Shown here: positions 27,666-35,936 of the stretch, one piece after another
Layout: every line of letters starts with the position of its first letter
Numbering within the stretch: the stretch's first letter is position 1
Assembly: GCF_003254525.1 (NCBI RefSeq)
Contig: NZ_QFYS01000008.1
Coordinates: forward strand, 113,189 to 177,188
From: Phenylobacterium kunshanense
Lineage (GTDB): Bacteria > Pseudomonadota > Alphaproteobacteria > Caulobacterales > Caulobacteraceae
Reading direction: 5' to 3'
DNA: 64,000 nucleotides
Notes under the pieces: model-generated
Databases searched by the model: none
The model's input: only the letters and a program-made list of their open reading frames with translations
What the model was told of the DNA's origin: nothing
Made by a program: the position numbers and the translations under genes

Positions 27666-28793
27666 CTACTCCGCCGCGATCAGGACCTGTTTGGCCCCGC
27701 CCTTGAAGTTGATCTCCTGGAGGTACTTGATCCCCTCCTCGGCGATGTCGTCGCCGACCATGCGGTCGCCTTCAGACTTCAGCTCGTCCATGTCGACGTA
27801 CATGGCGTAGAAGCCGCGGGTGCGGTCGGTGATGATGCCGGCGTTCAGCAGCGTCTTCACGAGCACGCGGAAGATGTTCGCCTGCTCCTTCATGCCCTCG
27901 CGGCGGGTCTCGTCGGTGACGATCTCGGCCAGTTCGGCGATCACGCGGTCGGGATCGAGGCCGAATTCCTCATAGAGGCTGCGCTGCTGGGTCGGCCCCA
28001 CCAGGTTGAACAGCAGCGTCTGGAAGCACTGGGCGGCCCAGAGCTCGATGATCTCGTGCTCGGACTCGGTCAGGTGCGGGATCGTGCGGTCGGCCCAGAT
28101 CTTCCCGAACTTGTGGTGGAAGGCCTCGTCCGTCATGACCAGCTGCATCAGCTTGCGGGCCAGCGGGTCGTTGGAGACCTTGAAGAAGGTGGCGAAGGCG
28201 CCCATCGCCAGGCCCTCCACCAGCATCTGCATGCCGACGATCTTCTTGTAGACCTCCGGGCTGCCAATGATGTCGACCAGCAGCGCCTTCAGCGTCGGCC
28301 CGCATTCCACGGGCCGGCCCCAGCGGGCCTTGATGTACTTGGCGAAGGCCGTGACGTGGCGGGCTTCTTCGCGGGTCTGGTTGGCGGCGTATTCCTGCGC
28401 GCCCTGATCCTTCAGCACATGGCAAAGGCTGGCCGACAGGTTCAGCGCGCCCTGCTCGCCATGCAGGATCGAGGAGAAGCTGCGCAGCGCGAAGCCGTTC
28501 ACGAAGCGGATCCGGTCCTTCGGGTCCTTCAGCGCGTCCGAGACGTACTTGGTCTGCAGGGAGACGACCATGTCCTCCGGCAGGATCATCTCGTTCTCCA
28601 TGTCGAAGGGCTCGGAGAAGTCGATGTACTTGGTGTCCAGCGGATCCCAGAAGTGGTCGTGGGTGGCGCTGATGATCTTGTCGAACGCCGTGGACCGGGC
28701 ATTGTAGCGGTCCAGCTCCAGCATCGCCTCGAAGTCATCGGGCGCGACGGCGTCGTAGATGATGTCCTTGGTGATGTTGCCGTCGGCGGCCAT
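27666..28793 (-). CDS. Ferritin-like di-iron oxygenase-type protein
   Basis: A 375-residue alpha-helical protein starting MAADGNITKDIIYDAV with GGAG seven bases upstream. It carries the di-iron ligand pattern of the ferritin/RNR superfamily: HGEQGALN, REEARHVTAFAKYI (ExxH) and TDEAFHHKFGKIWADR (a second ExxH). It resembles AurF-like aminobenzoate oxygenases and related hydrocarbon-modifying di-iron proteins, but substrate is unknown. Its promoter region contains two inverted repeats of TGAC/GTCA type, one resembling the site between the ferredoxin reductase and CYP153 genes, so they may share a regulator. Confidence 0.82.
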   Translation of the reverse strand: MAADGNITKDIIYDAVAPDDFEAMLELDRYNARSTAFDKIISATHDHFWDPLDTKYIDFSEPFDMENEMILPEDMVVSLQTKYVSDALKDPKDRIRFVNGFALRSFSSILHGEQGALNLSASLCHVLKDQGAQEYAANQTREEARHVTAFAKYIKARWGRPVECGPTLKALLVDIIGSPEVYKKIVGMQMLVEGLAMGAFATFFKVSNDPLARKLMQLVMTDEAFHHKFGKIWADRTIPHLTESEHEIIELWAAQCFQTLLFNLVGPTQQRSLYEEFGLDPDRVIAELAEIVTDETRREGMKEQANIFRVLVKTLLNAGIITDRTRGFYAMYVDMDELKSEGDRMVGDDIAEEGIKYLQEINFKGGAKQVLIAAE

Positions 28794-28836
28794 GGGCGTG
28801 CTCCTGCCTGTCTTTGGCGAGACAATGGGGGCCAAT

Positions 28837-28874
28837 TTGACATTCGTCAAGGAAAGTGACGCCGGCGTCACTTT
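28837..28874. promoter_or_regulatory. Double operator-like inverted repeats upstream of the di-iron gene
   Basis: Two elements lie 44-81 bases before the ATG at 28793. TTGAC-ATTC-GTCAA spans 28837-28850, and a perfect 22-base palindrome with arms AAAGTGACGCC and GGCGTCACTTT spans 28853-28874. On the minus strand TTGACG of the first element is followed 17 bases later by CATTGT, so it may double as a -35 region. Confidence 0.6.
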
Positions 28875-28900
28875 TGCGGCGCCGCAGCATTTCCCTCGCG

Positions 28901-29305
28901 CTATTCGGCGGCCGCCTCGATCGCGTCGATCTGCGGGTCGGAAAGGCCGAAATGGTGGCCGATCTCGTGGACGAGGACGTGGGTCACCAGCTCTTCAAGC
29001 GTCACGTCTCCCCGCTCGGCCCATTCGTCCAGGATCGGCCGCCGGTAGAGGAAGACGCGGCTCGGTTCCGACGCCGCCAGGACAGACCTGTCGGCCAGGC
29101 TGACGCCCGAGTAGAGGCCCGTAAGACCGAACGGATCCTCGATCCCCAGTTCGTCCAGCACCTCGTCGGGCGGGAAGTCGTCGACGCGGAACACCACCTC
29201 GCCCGCCAGCTTGCGGAAGCCCTCGGGCAGGCTCGCGAAGGCGTGTTCGGCCATCTCGGCCAGGTCATCCAGGGAGGGCGCTGCGCCCCAGCGGTCGTCA
29301 CTCAT
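28901..29305 (-). CDS. Zincin-like metallopeptidase family protein
   Basis: A 134-residue protein with the family-defining HVLVHEIGHHFGLSDPQIDAIE (HExxHxxGxxD) near the C-terminus and VVFRVDDFPPDEVL in the middle. The family (PF06262-type) is widespread, small and cytoplasmic, with unknown substrate. Its ATG overlaps the end of the upstream hypothetical gene by eight bases, so translation is coupled. Confidence 0.9.
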   Translation of the reverse strand: MSDDRWGAAPSLDDLAEMAEHAFASLPEGFRKLAGEVVFRVDDFPPDEVLDELGIEDPFGLTGLYSGVSLADRSVLAASEPSRVFLYRRPILDEWAERGDVTLEELVTHVLVHEIGHHFGLSDPQIDAIEAAAE

Positions 29306-29873
29306 CCGGCATCACGATGTGCGGCGCCTCCGGCGGGCGGATTTCGAACAGGCCGATGTCCAGCGGCTGCTGCGGCTTGGTGGGGCGCAAGGGCGTGCGG
29401 GCGATGGCCCGCAGCGCGTCCGGGTCCAGATCCTGGCCGGTACGTCGCGCCTGGCGCGCCTGCGGCGGATCGATCGGGCGCTCGGCCGTCCCCAGCCGCC
29501 AGTACGAGACCGACAGGCGCCAGACGGTGCGCGGCGGCTTCGGCGGCTCGGGCCAGCGGCGGCCGTCGGCATAGGCGGGCTCGGCCAGCTTGGGCCGCGG
29601 AGCGCCGTCGGCGACCTGCTCGACGAGACGGCAGTAACGGTCCTCGGGATCGGGCGCCGCGCCGGTCCGCTCGTCCTCGACCCGTCCCCGATAGGCGTCC
29701 AGCGCCGCCTCGCGCGTGGCGAAGGCGGGCCCAAGCGTGTCGGTGGCGAACACAACGGCCTCGCCGGCCCGACGCCGCGCCTCGCTCTCGCGCGCGGCGC
29801 GCCCCAGGGGGCGGCTGAGCGCCAGCTCGGCGTTGGTCGCAACGGGATAGAGAATGGCCGTCATCATCGTCAT
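29298..29873 (-). CDS. Conserved-looking hypothetical protein
   Basis: A protein of about 191 residues; in-frame ATGs at 29873, 29867 and 29864 make the exact start uncertain, the second having GGCGAG at the best distance. It reads MTAILYPVATNAELALSRPL near the N-terminus and contains WRLSVSYWRLG and IRPPEAPHIVMPDE at the end. It has no signal peptide or membrane segment and no motif I recognise. It overlaps the zincin-like gene and is divergent from divL. Confidence 0.65.
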   Translation of the reverse strand: MTMMTAILYPVATNAELALSRPLGRAARESEARRRAGEAVVFATDTLGPAFATREAALDAYRGRVEDERTGAAPDPEDRYCRLVEQVADGAPRPKLAEPAYADGRRWPEPPKPPRTVWRLSVSYWRLGTAERPIDPPQARQARRTGQDLDPDALRAIARTPLRPTKPQQPLDIGLFEIRPPEAPHIVMPDE

Positions 29874-30000
29874 TCTCGCCAAAGGACGCTGCGGAAACAA
29901 CGCGCGATGGCGACCCGGGGCGTCTTTCGACCGCAGACGGCGGGCGTGCGGCCGGGCCCTCCAGGGCCTAAGCTGGCCGCCATCGATTCGCCGGGGCGGG

Positions 30001-32322
30001 ATGGACGCGCACGAACTGATGCTGGCGGCGGCGGCCGGGGCGGTGAGCCTCGCCATCTCGGCCGTCCTCTGGGCCTTCGCGCAGCGCAAGGCCGCGGACC
30101 GGCGCGTGGCCGACCTGCAGGCGCGCATCCGACAGCTCGAGACGGGCGCCGAGACCGCCCAGGCCTCGGCCGAGGCGTTCGACTCCGCCCTGCTCGCCGT
30201 CGAGGACGGTCAGGCGCTGCTGGCGTCCGGCGAGGAGAGCCTCGGTATCTGCTGCCAGGCGCTGGGGCTGTCCGAGACCGACCCGCAGTATCTCCTCAAC
30301 GCCCTGATGCGGGCCGACCCCGATCACGCCCGCCGGCTGCGCGGCCTGTTCGAACGGGGCGAGGCCTGCGCCTTCGAGGTGAAGGGCCCGGCCGGGGTGG
30401 TCACGGTGGAAGGCCGCGCGGCGGGCGCCCTCGCCTGGCTGCGCGTCTCGGCCGTGCTCGGCGAGGACCAGGGCCTGCCGACGGCGCCCAGGTTCGCGGC
30501 GTTCCTGAACACCCGCGCCTATCCTGCCTGGATCGCGGCGGCCGACGGCTCGCCCGTCTGGGTCAACGCCGCCTGGCTCAAGGCGGTGGACGCGGGCAGC
30601 CTCGATGAGGCCGCGCAGCGCGGCGTCGCCTTCGACCGCGGCGCGGACGCCATCGCGAGCGAGGCGGCCAACATGGGTCAGCGCCGGGAGGCCCTGCGGT
30701 GGCTGTCCTTCGGCGGCCGCCGGCGCGCCTTCCTGATCGCGGCCCAGCCGCTCGAGGGCGGCGGCGTCGGCGTCTGGACCGACGATCTCACCGAGCTGGA
30801 AGAGGCGCGAGAGGACACCAAGCGCAACGTCGAGGCGCACGACGAAACGCTGAACCGCCTGGATGACGCCGTGGTGATCTTCGACGGCGCCAAGCGGCTG
30901 AAGTACAACAACACCGCCTTCGCCGAGCTGTGGGGCCTGGAGCCGGCGTGGCTGACCGAGCGGCCCACCCACGGCGAGATCCTCGACCGCCTGCGCCAGC
31001 GCCGCCGCCTGCCCGAGACGGCCGACTACGCCAAGTGGAAGGCCGCCGAGCTCGGCCGCTACGAGCGGCTGGAAAGCGAGCCGGACGACCTGTGGAGCCT
31101 GCCCGACGGCCGGACCCTGCGCGTGGTCCGCCAGCCGCATCCCCTGGGCGGGCTGCTCCTGCTGTTCGCGGACATCACCGGCGAGCTGAAGCTGAAGGCC
31201 CAGTACAACGCTCTGATCCAGGTGCAGCAGGCGACCCTCGACAAGCTGTCGGACGCCGTGGCGGTGTTCGGCTCGGATGGCCGCCTGCGCCTTCACAACG
31301 AGAGCTTCGAACGCTTCTGGAACCTGACCCCGCTGCAGATCGAGGCGGCCGGCGACTTCGAGGGCATGGTCGAGCTCTGCGTGCCGAAGCTGCACGACCT
31401 GGCGTTCTGGAAGGAGCTCAAGGGCCGGGTCGCCGATCCCGATCCCGCGGCGCGGATGCCCATCACCGGCGAGGCCCAGACCTCCGACGACCGCGTCATC
31501 GAATACCGCACGCGCCCCCTCCCGGACGGCGCCACCCTGATCGCCTTCACCGACGTCACCGATGCGCGTCGGCTGGAGAGCGCCCTGGCCGACCGGGAAC
31601 AGGCGCTCACCGAGGCCGAGCGGCTGAAGCGCGACTTCGTGGGCAACGTCAGCTACGAGCTGCGCACCCCGCTCACCACCATCATCGGTTACTCCGAGCT
31701 TCTGGAGCACTCCGGCGACGCCCTGCCGGAGCGGGCCCGGGGCTACGCGGCCTCTGTGAAGACCGCGGCCACCCAGCTCGCGCGCTCCATCGACGACGTG
31801 CTGGACATGGCGCAGATCGACGCCGACGAGATGGCCCTGGACCTGGGCCCCGTGAACGTCGCCGAGCTGATGCTCGAGACCGCCAGCCGCTGGAAGCCCC
31901 AGGCGGAGGCGGCCAAGGTCTCCATCATGCTGACGCCGCCGGACGGCGTCGGCGAGATCCGCGGCGACCGGCGACGCCTGGCCCAGATCCTCGACCACCT
32001 GATGGAGAACGCCATCGGCCAGACGCCGGCTGGCGGCACGGTCACCCTGGCCGCGCGCAAGGCGCTCGGCGAGGTCCAGCTCCAGGTCTCCGACACCGGT
32101 CGCGGCATCCCGTTCCACGTCCAGGCCCACATCTTCGACCGCTTCATCGGGCGCGAGCGCGGCGGCCCGGGCCTCGGCCTCGCCCTGGTGAAGGCCCTGA
32201 CCGAGCTGCATGGCGGCTGGGTCGCGCTCGAGAGCGAGCCCGGCGCCGGCGCCGCCTTCACCTGTCACCTGCCTGAAGAAGCCCAGGCGGTGAGCCAGCC
32301 CGAGCTCGGATTCGCCCGCTGA
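30001..32322 (+). CDS. divL: Cell-cycle tyrosine pseudokinase DivL
   Basis: A 773-residue protein with one N-terminal membrane helix (9-27), a coiled coil, three to four PAS domains (about 160-520) and a HisKA/HATPase pair. The H-box reads NVSYELRTPLTTIIGYSELL, with Tyr552 in the place of the phospho-accepting histidine, the defining trait of Caulobacter DivL (Tyr550). DivL reads the phosphorylation state of DivK and controls CckA and thereby CtrA at the new cell pole. The ATP lid has SDTGRGIP and GGPGLGLALVKAL. The ATG at 30001 gives the length expected from Caulobacter (about 770). Confidence 0.95.
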   Translation: MDAHELMLAAAAGAVSLAISAVLWAFAQRKAADRRVADLQARIRQLETGAETAQASAEAFDSALLAVEDGQALLASGEESLGICCQALGLSETDPQYLLNALMRADPDHARRLRGLFERGEACAFEVKGPAGVVTVEGRAAGALAWLRVSAVLGEDQGLPTAPRFAAFLNTRAYPAWIAAADGSPVWVNAAWLKAVDAGSLDEAAQRGVAFDRGADAIASEAANMGQRREALRWLSFGGRRRAFLIAAQPLEGGGVGVWTDDLTELEEAREDTKRNVEAHDETLNRLDDAVVIFDGAKRLKYNNTAFAELWGLEPAWLTERPTHGEILDRLRQRRRLPETADYAKWKAAELGRYERLESEPDDLWSLPDGRTLRVVRQPHPLGGLLLLFADITGELKLKAQYNALIQVQQATLDKLSDAVAVFGSDGRLRLHNESFERFWNLTPLQIEAAGDFEGMVELCVPKLHDLAFWKELKGRVADPDPAARMPITGEAQTSDDRVIEYRTRPLPDGATLIAFTDVTDARRLESALADREQALTEAERLKRDFVGNVSYELRTPLTTIIGYSELLEHSGDALPERARGYAASVKTAATQLARSIDDVLDMAQIDADEMALDLGPVNVAELMLETASRWKPQAEAAKVSIMLTPPDGVGEIRGDRRRLAQILDHLMENAIGQTPAGGTVTLAARKALGEVQLQVSDTGRGIPFHVQAHIFDRFIGRERGGPGLGLALVKALTELHGGWVALESEPGAGAAFTCHLPEEAQAVSQPELGFAR

Positions 32323-32675
32323 TGCCGAACATCCTGATCACCTGGGCGGCGCGCCTGGCCCTGCTAGGCGTCTTCGCCGTGGCCTTCGCCGGCGCGATCG
32401 ACCCGCATCACAACGCCGCCGCCAGCGCGCCGCCGCCCGACGTGGTCGAGCACATCGGCTATGGCTATCTGCTCACTCTGCTCACCATCATCTCGCTGCC
32501 GCGGGTGAACCCATGGCTGATCGGCGGCGGCTTCCTCGCGGTGGGCGCGGGGTTCGAGGTGATGCAGATCCTGGGCCTCGTCTCGGGGACCTTCCAGTGG
32601 AAGGACCTGATCGCCAACACGGCCGGCGTCGTGGCCGCCCTGGCGCCCCTGGCCGTGGGCCGCTGGCGACGCTGA
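32322..32675 (+). CDS. VanZ-like membrane protein
   Basis: A 117-residue protein with four membrane segments. HIGYGYLLTLLTIISLPR and GGGFLAVGAGFEVMQIL, then WKDLIANTAGVVAAL, follow the VanZ-family pattern (a conserved acidic residue and D-x-x-x-N). Its ATG overlaps the divL stop (TGATG), so it is translated after divL. No function in cell-cycle control is known. Confidence 0.82.
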   Translation: MPNILITWAARLALLGVFAVAFAGAIDPHHNAAASAPPPDVVEHIGYGYLLTLLTIISLPRVNPWLIGGGFLAVGAGFEVMQILGLVSGTFQWKDLIANTAGVVAALAPLAVGRWRR

Positions 32676-32679
32676 GCGG

Positions 32680-33435
32680 TCACCGCCGCGAGGCGCGCTC
32701 CCCCCGCGCGAACAGAAGGTCGGACCAGCGCCACTGCCCCCCGCCGACCACGATCCTCGCGGCGCCTGGCGTGTCGGCCAGGCTCAGGACCACAGGGCCA
32801 CTCATCCGCTGATGCCGGCAGGCTTCCGGCGCCCAGGCCACCTCCCAGGTGATCGCCTCGCGCACGGCCGCGAGACCGGCGCCCTCCTGACCTCGGTGGC
32901 GCACCCAGTCGCCATTCCACACCCGCAGCGCCTTCCCACGGTCGACCTCGGCCACCGCCGTCCGCACCTGGCGATCGCGGCGCAGCGCCCGCTGGACGAG
33001 CGCCGGCATGTCGCACCCGCCGCCGGATCCGCCCGACCCAGCGGTCGCTGCCCCGGCGATCTCGGCGTCGCTGACTTCGCCAGCGCCGTCGTACTCGCCG
33101 ACCCCAGCCTCCCGGGCGGCGGGTACGGGTGGCACGCTGGCCGGCGGCGCCGGCGTGGGGCGCGCCACGATCCGCCGTGGCGGCGGCTTGGGCTCTGGCT
33201 TGGGGATCGGAGCGGCGGCGGCCGGCTCCGGTGTGGGGTCCGCCTCGACGGGCGGTGGCGGCTCCGGCGGTGGTGGCGTGACCAGCTGCACCACCATCGG
33301 CGCCGGATCGATCGCGACGGGCGGGTCGGGCGCAGCCCGGACGGCGACGAACAAGGCCGCCGCGTGGGCCGCGACGCTCAGCGTCACGGCCGCGGCGCGG
33401 CGGCTCCGTTCAGACAGGCCTCGCGTCGAAGCCAC
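32680..33435 (-). CDS. TonB-like protein with atypical C-terminus
   Basis: A 251-residue protein starting at GTG 33435. One N-terminal membrane helix (RRAAAVTLSVAAHAAALFVAVRAA, with the histidine typical of TonB-type anchors) is followed by about 60 residues of Pro-rich repeats (PPPPEPPPPVEADP, KPEPKPPPRR) long enough to span the periplasm. The C-terminal domain (CDMPALVQRALRRDRQVRTA, then ALRVWNGDWV) is not the canonical TonB fold. It may be an energy-transducer relative or an envelope scaffold. It converges with the VanZ-like gene. Confidence 0.65.
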   Translation of the reverse strand: MASTRGLSERSRRAAAVTLSVAAHAAALFVAVRAAPDPPVAIDPAPMVVQLVTPPPPEPPPPVEADPTPEPAAAAPIPKPEPKPPPRRIVARPTPAPPASVPPVPAAREAGVGEYDGAGEVSDAEIAGAATAGSGGSGGGCDMPALVQRALRRDRQVRTAVAEVDRGKALRVWNGDWVRHRGQEGAGLAAVREAITWEVAWAPEACRHQRMSGPVVLSLADTPGAARIVVGGGQWRWSDLLFARGERASRR

Positions 33436-33469
33436 GGTCAGGACCTGGAGGCGACGCGGCCGGCCGTCC

Positions 33470-34039
33470 TCAGCTCAGGACGATCAGCACCACGCGCCGG
33501 TTCTGTTGCCGGCCCTCGCGGTTGTCGTTCGGCGCCGCCGGTGAATCCGGCCCGTAGGAGATCGCGCTGATGCGGTTCAGCGCCACCCCCTTCTGGTTCA
33601 GGTAGCGGCGGACGGCCTCGGCCCGCTCCTCGCCCAGGCGGTAGTTGTAGTCCTTCGGCCCGGTGGCGTCGGTGTGACCCTGCACCTCGACATAGACGTT
33701 CCGGTTCTCGGACCTCAGCCGCTCGACGAAGGCGTCGAGACGGGCCTGGGCCTCAGGCGACAGTTCGGCCTTGTCGATGCCGAATTTCATGCTGTCGTCC
33801 GAGAGGACTTCCGAGAACACGAACTTGCCCTCGGCCAGCTTGCCCGCCGCGGTGGCGCGGTCGAGCGCATCCTTGGCCGTGCCCTCGACGGCGACCACCC
33901 GCGTTTCGACGGTGTCGACCCGGGCGCCCACGAGGGCGGTCTTTTCCTTGACGTATCCCTTGGTGGCGCACCCCCCCAGGCTCACCACACCGATCACGGC
34001 CGCGGCCGCGAGCATCGTCTTCGATCCAAGCTGGATCAT
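33470..34039 (-). CDS. OmpA-family outer membrane lipoprotein
   Basis: A 189-residue lipoprotein: signal MIQLGSKTMLAAAAVIGVVS with lipobox LGGC, a short coiled coil, then an OmpA/Pal peptidoglycan-binding domain (VYVEVQGHTDATGPKDYNYR followed by LGEERAEAVRRYLNQKG and NRRVVLIV). GGAGG lies nine bases before ATG 34039. It anchors the outer membrane to peptidoglycan. Confidence 0.9.
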   Translation of the reverse strand: MIQLGSKTMLAAAAVIGVVSLGGCATKGYVKEKTALVGARVDTVETRVVAVEGTAKDALDRATAAGKLAEGKFVFSEVLSDDSMKFGIDKAELSPEAQARLDAFVERLRSENRNVYVEVQGHTDATGPKDYNYRLGEERAEAVRRYLNQKGVALNRISAISYGPDSPAAPNDNREGRQQNRRVVLIVLS

Positions 34040-34192
34040 TCCCAAGTACCTCCAACCCGTTGGTCCCACCCAGCGCTTACGCAAACACACGTAAGCTTGA
34101 TCGGGTTCGAGGATGGCGGTTTCGGGGCGCAGCTTGGCTGTGCGCGACCGTCGTCGCGGGCGCGCAGCGGCGCCCGCCGTCGCGGGGATCGC

Positions 34193-34513
34193 CTAGTGCT
34201 GGCTTTCCGGCATGGTGACGCGCAGGCCGTCCAGATCGTCGCTCACCTTGATCTGGCAGGACAGGCGGCTGTTCTCGGTGACGCCCTCGGCGAAGTCGAG
34301 CATCGACTCTTCCATGGCCGACTTGGTCCCGGTCTTGGGCAGCCAGGCGTCGTCCACATAGACGTGGCAGGTGGCGCAGGCGCAGGCGCCGCCGCAATCG
34401 GCGTCGATGCCCGGAATGTTGTTCTTCACGGCGCCTTCCATGACCGAGAGGCCCGACTTGACGTCCACCACATGCTCGGTGCCGTCGTGTTCAACGTAGG
34501 TGACTTTGGCCAT
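34193..34513 (-). CDS. [2Fe-2S] ferredoxin, adrenodoxin/putidaredoxin type
   Basis: A 106-residue ferredoxin. [16 protein letters not shown] supplies three cluster cysteines (C-x5-C-x2-C) and SRLSCQI the fourth, as in vertebrate-type ferredoxins serving P450s. It would carry electrons from the ferredoxin reductase at 34537 to the CYP153-type P450 at 35937. GAGGGG precedes the ATG, 23 bases after the reductase stop, so the two form one minus-strand unit. Confidence 0.93.
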   Translation of the reverse strand: MAKVTYVEHDGTEHVVDVKSGLSVMEGAVKNNIPGIDADCGGACACATCHVYVDDAWLPKTGTKSAMEESMLDFAEGVTENSRLSCQIKVSDDLDGLRVTMPESQH

Positions 34514-34536
34514 AGGCGCCCCTCACTGATCGCCGT

Positions 34537-35769
34537 TCAGGCGGCGACGTCTTTCATGGAAACGGTGGGATCGGCAAGCTTCGCCTTGTTCACGGGCTTG
34601 CGGTTCAGGATGAGGGTCTTCCCCATCATGAATTCGGGTGGCGAATTGATCGCCTCGACGGACTGGACCTGGTCGCCCTTCAGGTGGAAGACGGCGAACT
34701 TGGCCGCGGACGGGTCGCCCCGGACGATGATCTCGTCCACGTCGAAGGCGTAGCCGGCGATCTGCAGCTTCAGGTCATACTGGTCGGACCATTGCCAGGG
34801 GCACTCGCCCGGCGGGCGCGGCCGGCCGGTGATGGCGCTGGCGGCCTGCTTGGCCTGTTCCAGGGCGTTGGGCACGCTCTCCATCCGGAACATGCGGTCG
34901 TAGATCGGCATGGGCCGGTGGGCCACGTCGCCGATGGCGAAGATGCTGGGGTCGGTGACGCTGCGGGCGTCGAGGTCCACCACCACGCCCCGGGCGCATT
35001 CCAGGCCGGCGTCCTTGGCGATCTCGTCGTTCGGGGCGGCGCCGACCCCGACCACCACGGCGTCGCAGGCGATGGTGCGGCCGTCCGCCAGCTTCACGCC
35101 AGCGACGTGGCCGTCCTTGCCCTCGAAGGCCGTCACAGAGCAGCCCAGTTCGAAAGCGACGCCGTTCTTCTGGTGGTATCCGGTGAAGAAGTCCGACAGC
35201 GCCTTGCAGGCGACACGGGCCAGGATGCGCTCCTCGCGCTCCAGAACCACGACGTCGGCGCCCAGGGCGCGACCCGAGGCGGCCACTTCGAGCCCGATAT
35301 AGCCGCCGCCGACCACGGCCAGCTTCTTGCCCGGGCCCACCGCAGCCTTCAGCGCCTCGGCATGGGCCGCCGTGCGTAGGAAGAGGATGCCATCAAGATC
35401 CTTGCCCTCGATGGGCAGGGCGATGGCCCGCGCACCGGTGGCGAGGATCAGGAAGTCGTAGGAGAGCGTGGCGCCGTCGGACAGGGCTACCGTCTTGTCG
35501 CCGCGGTTCAGGCTGACCGCGGAAACGCCCGGCCGGAAGTCGATGTCGTTCTCGGCGTAGAATTCCAGCGGCTTCAGCGCCAGGGAGTCGGCGTCCGCCT
35601 CGCCCTTCAGCCAGGCCTTGGACAGCGGCGGGCGCTGGTAGGGCGGGATCGGCTCGTCGCCGACCATGGCGATGGGGCCGGTGTGGCCATACTGGCGCAG
35701 AAGCGCCGCCGCCGTGCCCCCGGCGTGGCCCGCCCCCACGATCACGATCTTCGCCGCGCCGTCGCTCAT
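34537..35769 (-). CDS. FAD-dependent ferredoxin reductase
   Basis: A 410-residue NAD(P)H:ferredoxin reductase of the putidaredoxin reductase type. The FAD Rossmann motif is IVIVGAGHAGGTAAALLRQY, the NAD motif VVGGGYIGLEVAASGRALG, and the FAD-contact IFAIGDVAHRP. PYQRPPLSKAWLKG is typical of the family. It passes electrons from NADH to the adjacent ferredoxin. The gene is divergent from the P450 with 167 bases between starts, which hold an operator-like inverted repeat. Confidence 0.93.
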   Translation of the reverse strand: MSDGAAKIVIVGAGHAGGTAAALLRQYGHTGPIAMVGDEPIPPYQRPPLSKAWLKGEADADSLALKPLEFYAENDIDFRPGVSAVSLNRGDKTVALSDGATLSYDFLILATGARAIALPIEGKDLDGILFLRTAAHAEALKAAVGPGKKLAVVGGGYIGLEVAASGRALGADVVVLEREERILARVACKALSDFFTGYHQKNGVAFELGCSVTAFEGKDGHVAGVKLADGRTIACDAVVVGVGAAPNDEIAKDAGLECARGVVVDLDARSVTDPSIFAIGDVAHRPMPIYDRMFRMESVPNALEQAKQAASAITGRPRPPGECPWQWSDQYDLKLQIAGYAFDVDEIIVRGDPSAAKFAVFHLKGDQVQSVEAINSPPEFMMGKTLILNRKPVNKAKLADPTVSMKDVAA

Positions 35770-35787
35770 GCCGGTCCGATGCCCAAA

Positions 35788-35807
35788 AATGACGCCCCCG
35801 TCAACTT
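35788..35807. promoter_or_regulatory. Operator-like inverted repeat between reductase and CYP153
   Basis: ATGACG-CCCC-CGTCAA (35789-35804 core) has the same TGACG-N4-CGTCA geometry as the palindrome at 28853-28874. It lies 20 bases upstream of the reductase start, where a repressor could block transcription. Confidence 0.45.
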
Positions 35808-35936
35808 CCCACTACAACAACATGCGACACATGCCTCGCGCAATACGGGTTGCGAAACAGTGTTTGGATAGGCCCCATCCCCTTGCCGCGACGTGCCCAG
35901 GCGCGCCGTGACAAAGATCATTGGCGGGAGGCAGCC

